Assembly: GCA_964569095.1 (NCBI GenBank)
Contig: CAZMTB010000047.1
Span: 1-7,438 of the forward strand
DNA: 7,438 nucleotides
Source: JALWSI01 sp964569095 [NCBI: uncultured Aquificales bacterium]
GTDB taxonomy: Bacteria > Thermosulfidibacterota > Thermosulfidibacteria > Thermosulfidibacterales
Direction of reading: 5' to 3'
Position 1 is the first letter of the stretch, and every line of letters starts with the position of its first letter. The notes beneath the pieces are model-generated. The model ran no database searches. It saw nothing but the letters and a program-made list of their open reading frames with translations, and had not been told where the DNA came from. The translations under genes and the position numbers were made by a program. Shown in pieces: positions 4,676-7,438 of this stretch.

Positions 4676-4703
4676 GGGAGGGCCAAGTGCCCTCCCTTTG
4701 TTT
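4676..4703 (+). terminator. Intra-operon terminator-like hairpin between the binding-protein gene and livH
   Basis: GGGAGGGC (4676-4683) pairs perfectly with GCCCTCCC (4689-4696) around a 5-base loop CAAGT and is followed by TTTGTTT. This is the form of a rho-independent terminator with an interrupted T tract. It begins 28 bases after the binding-protein stop and ends 19 bases before livH. No promoter is obvious between it and livH, so it is probably a leaky terminator or 3'-end stabiliser that raises binding-protein output over the membrane subunits. Confidence 0.75.
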
Positions 4704-4721
4704 GGTGTGAAGGAGAGGCAG

Positions 4722-5582
4722 ATGGAGACCTTTCTCATCAACCTGGTGAACGGCCTGAGCTACGGTATGCTGTTGTTCCTCATTTCCATGGGACTCACCA
4801 TCATCTTCGGTGTGATGGGGGTGCTCAACTTTGCCCATGGCTCCTTCTACATGCTGGGTGCATACCTCTGCCTTGCCCTTTTGCCCTACCTGCACAGCTT
4901 CTGGCTTGCCCTACTGGTGGCACCGCTGGTGGTGGGCATTTTGGGGGTGCTGGTGGAGGTGACCTTGCTCAGACCCCTTTACGGGAGAGACCTCTCCTAC
5001 CAGCTCCTTCTCACCTTTGGCCTGCTTCTCATAATCGACGATGGTGTGAAGATCCTGTGGGGTGCCGGGTACCACAGCGTTGAGCCCCCGGCGGTTCTCT
5101 CTGGCACGGTTCAGCTCTTCGGCAACACCTACCCGGTTTACAGCCTCTTCATCGCCGTGGTTGGACCTGTGGTTGCGGTGGCCTTCTGGTACTTCTTCAA
5201 CCGGACCGCCTGGGGCAAGACCATCAGGGCGGCGGCGATGGACAGGGAGATGGCCGCTGCCGTAGGGATAAACGTTCCCCTCCTCTTCACCACGGTGTTC
5301 TTCCTTGGAACGGCCCTTGCCGGGATGGCCGGTGTGCTGGCTGCGCCGCTGAGGGCAATTGGTCCTGCCATGGGCGACAACATCATCATTGCCGCCTTCA
5401 TCGTGGTGGTGGTGGGAGGGCTGGGCAGCTTTCCCGGTGCCTTCGTGGGGGCAGTGGTTCTGGGTCTGGTGGAGGCTCTGGGCGTTCAGTTTCTGCCCCG
5501 GGCGCAGATGGCCCTGCCCTTCGTGCTTCTCGCCGCCATTCTCCTGCTGAGGCCAAAGGGGCTATTTGGAGAGCTGTCGTGA
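4722..5582 (+). CDS. livH: Branched-chain amino acid-type ABC transporter permease LivH
   Basis: This 286-residue inner-membrane protein is one half of the importer channel and pairs with LivM. About eight hydrophobic segments are visible. Family marks are NGLSYGMLLFLISMGLTIIF near the N-terminus, LNFAHGSFYMLGAY (35-48), the ATPase-coupling loop RAAAMDREMAAAVGIN (169-184), VVGGLGSFPGAFVGA (230-244) and the closing LRPKGLFG (276-283). ATG 4722 is chosen because AGGAG at 4711-4715 lies six bases upstream and METFLINLVNGLSYG is the usual opening. An in-frame TTG at 4698 lies in the T tract of the preceding hairpin and is rejected. The gene lies 74 bases after the binding-protein gene and overlaps livM by 4 bases. 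Substrate specificity cannot be inferred from the permease alone. Confidence 0.95.
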   Translation: METFLINLVNGLSYGMLLFLISMGLTIIFGVMGVLNFAHGSFYMLGAYLCLALLPYLHSFWLALLVAPLVVGILGVLVEVTLLRPLYGRDLSYQLLLTFGLLLIIDDGVKILWGAGYHSVEPPAVLSGTVQLFGNTYPVYSLFIAVVGPVVAVAFWYFFNRTAWGKTIRAAAMDREMAAAVGINVPLLFTTVFFLGTALAGMAGVLAAPLRAIGPAMGDNIIIAAFIVVVVGGLGSFPGAFVGAVVLGLVEALGVQFLPRAQMALPFVLLAAILLLRPKGLFGELS

Positions 5583-6541
5583 AGCTGCTGAAGCCTTTGG
5601 GACTGATGGCAGGGGTGGTGGGACTGCTCGTCTTCCCCAAGGTGGGCAGCGTCTTCGCAGTGCTCCTGCTCACCGAGATCCTCATATTTGCCCTATTTGC
5701 CCTCAGTTTCAACCTCCTCTTCGGGTACACGGGACTGCTCTCCTTTGGGCACGCCGCCTTCTTCGGCCTGGGAGGGTACGCCGCGGCCTTGGCCATTCAG
5801 CACCTTGGGCTTTCCATACTGCCCGTGCTTGCAGTGGGGGTGATCGTGGCCACGGTGGGAGCGGTGGTGATAGGGTTCTTCTGCGTTAGACTGGACGAGA
5901 TCTACTTTGCCATGCTAACCCTCGGTTTCGGGATGATGGTCTTCACCCTGGCCCACCAGTGGCGCAGCGTCACCGGGGGAAGCGACGGCATAACCGGTTT
6001 TGAGCTGCCTAAGCTGAACCTTTTCTTCTCCAGCCTCTCCCTCTTCTCTCCGGTGTCCTTCTACTACTTCACGGTGGTGATCTTCCTGGTGTCGGTGCTC
6101 TTCCTCTGGCTGGTGGTTCGGTCCCCCTTTGGGCTGGTGCTCACCTCCATGAGGGAGAACGTGCAGCGCGTCTCCTTCGTGGGGATAGACACCACCCTCT
6201 ACCGGTGGATGGCCTTCGTTGTAGCGGGCCTCTTCGCTGGTCTCGCCGGGGCCCTTTTTGCCTGCTACGACCGCATGGCCTCTCCCACCATGGTGCACTG
6301 GACCATGTCGGCAAAGCCCGTGCTCATGACGATTCTCGGTGGATCCCGTCTCTTTCTGGGGCCCGTGGCAGGTGCGGTCATATTCTTCCTGCTTGAGCAC
6401 TTCATCACCCAGTACACCCAGTCGTGGATGATATTTCTGGGTGCCATACTGATACCCATCGTTCTCTTCTTTCCCCGAGGCGTGTGGGGCACCTTGGTGT
6501 ACTGGGCAAGCAGAGCGGTTAGGAGAGAGGGCAATGGCTGA
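5579..6541 (+). CDS. livM: Branched-chain amino acid-type ABC transporter permease LivM
   Basis: This 320-residue inner-membrane protein is the second channel subunit, with roughly nine or ten hydrophobic segments. Characteristic segments are LSFNLLFGYTGLLSFGHAAF (42-61), TGGSDGITG (132-140), the ATPase-coupling loop MRENVQRVSFVGID (191-204), LGGSRLFLGPVAGA (253-266) and FPRGVWG (298-304). Unlike E. coli LivM it has no long N-terminal extension, and it matches the shorter form common outside enterics. GTG 5579 is the start: it overlaps the livH stop as GTGA, has GGAG at 5568-5571 seven bases upstream, and begins immediately before the first membrane segment. The 4-base overlap points to translational coupling with livH; the 3' end overlaps livG by 8 bases. 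Confidence 0.95.
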   Translation: MKLLKPLGLMAGVVGLLVFPKVGSVFAVLLLTEILIFALFALSFNLLFGYTGLLSFGHAAFFGLGGYAAALAIQHLGLSILPVLAVGVIVATVGAVVIGFFCVRLDEIYFAMLTLGFGMMVFTLAHQWRSVTGGSDGITGFELPKLNLFFSSLSLFSPVSFYYFTVVIFLVSVLFLWLVVRSPFGLVLTSMRENVQRVSFVGIDTTLYRWMAFVVAGLFAGLAGALFACYDRMASPTMVHWTMSAKPVLMTILGGSRLFLGPVAGAVIFFLLEHFITQYTQSWMIFLGAILIPIVLFFPRGVWGTLVYWASRAVRREGNG

Positions 6542-7298
6542 GGGTGCAGTCCTGAGGGTGGAGAGGCTCTCGGTGCGCTTTGGGGAGTTCTGGGCCCTGA
6601 GGGAGGTGAGCGTAGAGGTTAGGCCCAAGGAGCTAACCGCCCTCATTGGCCCCAACGGGGCGGGTAAAACCACCTTCTACAACGCGGTAACGGGAAGGTA
6701 CAAGCCCTGCTCTGGGCGTGTGGTCTTCAAAGGTACCGACATCACTGGCCTTCCGCCCCACGCCGTCTCCAGGCTGGGATTGAGCCGTTCGTTCCAGATC
6801 ACCAACATCTTTCTCGAGAACACGGTGGAGGAGAACATACTGGCGGCCCTTGTCTCGAAGCACCGTAAGGGCCTGAGCATGCTGAAGCCCCTTGGCTTCT
6901 ACCGGGAGCTCCTGGAGGAGGCCCACGGCATTCTCGAGATGCTGGGGATAGCCCACAGGGCAAAGGAGGAGGCCCGTTTCCTCGCCTACGGGGACAAGAG
7001 GCTGGTGGAGATAGGCATAGCCCTGGCCACTGACCCTGATATGATCCTGCTGGACGAACCCACAGCCGGGATGACCCCCGAGGAGACCGAGCGGATGGTC
7101 CAGATGATCCAGCGCCTCGACGCGGAGACCCCCGTCACCTTCTTCCTGACCGAGCACGACATGAAGGTGGTCTTCTCCATGGCGCGGCGCATCCTGGTGC
7201 TTCACCAGGGAGAGGTGCTCGCAGTGGGCACGCCGGAGGAGATAAGCGCCGATCCCCGGGTGAGGGAGGCCTACCTCGGAGGCAGCCTTGATGCTTGA
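6534..7298 (+). CDS. livG: Branched-chain amino acid-type ABC transporter ATP-binding protein LivG
   Basis: This 254-residue cytoplasmic ATPase drives import together with LivF. All nucleotide-binding motifs are present in order: Walker A GPNGAGKTT (39-47), Q-loop SFQ (Q88), signature LAYGDKR (150-156), Walker B MILLDEP with catalytic E175 (170-176), D-loop region TAGMTPEE (177-184) and switch histidine H208 in TEHDM. The LAYG form of the signature is normal for LivG, which often has Ala where other ABC proteins have Ser; Asp-Lys after it replaces the more common Gln-Gln. The segment between the Q-loop and the signature is long, as expected in LivG. ATG 6534 has AGGAG at 6521-6525 eight bases upstream. 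The gene overlaps livM by 8 bases and livF by 8 bases. Confidence 0.95.
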   Translation: MAEGAVLRVERLSVRFGEFWALREVSVEVRPKELTALIGPNGAGKTTFYNAVTGRYKPCSGRVVFKGTDITGLPPHAVSRLGLSRSFQITNIFLENTVEENILAALVSKHRKGLSMLKPLGFYRELLEEAHGILEMLGIAHRAKEEARFLAYGDKRLVEIGIALATDPDMILLDEPTAGMTPEETERMVQMIQRLDAETPVTFFLTEHDMKVVFSMARRILVLHQGEVLAVGTPEEISADPRVREAYLGGSLDA

Positions 7299-7438
7299 TG
7301 TTAGAGAGATCCACACCTACTACGGGGACAGCCACGTGCTCCAGGGGGTGAGCCTCCAGGTGGCCCAGGGGGAGGTGGTCTGCCTGTTGGGGCGAAACGG
7401 GGCGGGCAAGTCGACCACCATGAAGAGCATAATGGGCA
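7291..7438 (+). CDS. livF: Branched-chain amino acid-type ABC transporter ATP-binding protein LivF (3' end outside window)
   Basis: Only the first 49 codons are in the window. They show the family-typical opening MLDVREIHTYYGDSHVLQGV and Walker A GRNGAGKST (34-42), followed by the LivF-typical MKSIMG. The GRNGAGK form, with Arg where LivG has Pro, marks this as LivF rather than a second LivG. ATG 7291 has GGAGG at 7278-7282 eight bases upstream. An in-frame TTG at 7288 is possible but poorer. The start overlaps the end of livG by 8 bases, the same arrangement as livM/livG. The urea-transporter ATPase UrtE has a similar N-terminus, so substrate assignment stays open. Confidence 0.93.
   Translation, partial: MLDVREIHTYYGDSHVLQGVSLQVAQGEVVCLLGRNGAGKSTTMKSIMG

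Noticed and set aside
4698-4721. Upstream TTG start for livH
   Set aside because: The TTG is in the T tract of the hairpin, has no SD and adds residues not seen in LivH. ATG 4722 has AGGAG at the right distance.
6981-7001. LivG signature LAYGDKR as a degenerate, possibly inactive ABC signature
   Set aside because: LAYG is the normal LivG form (E. coli LivG has LAYGQQR), and Walker A, Walker B, the catalytic Glu and the switch His are all intact.
1-7438. tRNA, rRNA, CRISPR, insertion sequence, phage or toxin-antitoxin elements
   Set aside because: I saw no cloverleaf-like sequence, regularly spaced repeats, transposase or integrase motifs, or small toxin/antitoxin pairs on either strand.

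Overview
The window looks like chromosomal DNA from a GC-rich Gram-negative-type bacterium. Three predicted exported proteins carry Sec-type signal peptides, the ABC importer is of the type that uses a periplasmic binding protein, and Shine-Dalgarno (SD) sites are strong (GGAGG). Arginine is often encoded by AGG or AGA and glutamate almost always by GAG. That pattern is common in thermophiles such as thermophilic Desulfobacterota or Synergistota, but the lineage is inference and no marker gene is present. I see no mobile element, CRISPR array, tRNA, rRNA or phage gene.

Layout. (1) Positions 2-1484, plus strand: the 3' part of an AMMECR1-domain gene (amrA), then a radical SAM gene (amrS). These are two of the three parts of the widespread but functionally unresolved AmmeMemoRadiSam system; the Memo-like partner would lie off the left edge. 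(2) Positions 1484-1510: a perfect hairpin with A/T tracts on both sides, placed to end transcription from both converging operons. (3) Positions 1518-3045, minus strand: a two-gene operon for exported proteins, a DUF2092-type periplasmic protein followed by a very basic, low-complexity protein with arginine repeats, an 11-residue tandem repeat and an Asp/His-rich patch. (4) Positions 3046-3423: a 378-base divergent control region with a Fur-box-like palindrome, a candidate promoter for each direction, duplicated SD-like motifs and a 5'-UTR hairpin. (5) Positions 3424-7438, plus strand: a branched-chain amino acid/amide-type (HAAT family) ABC importer in canonical order, binding protein, livH, livM, livG, livF; livF runs off the right edge.

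How the genes work together. The importer is complete apart from the end of livF. The binding protein captures the solute in the periplasm, LivH and LivM form the channel, and LivG and LivF hydrolyse ATP. A terminator-like hairpin between the binding-protein gene and livH would let the binding protein be made in excess. The membrane and ATPase genes overlap by 4, 8 and 8 bases, which suggests translational coupling. The transported solute cannot be read from sequence.

Most of the window is ordinary conserved biology. The least explained parts are the DUF2092/Arg-rich exported pair with its control region, and the AmmeMemoRadiSam genes. I found no convincing wholly new system.
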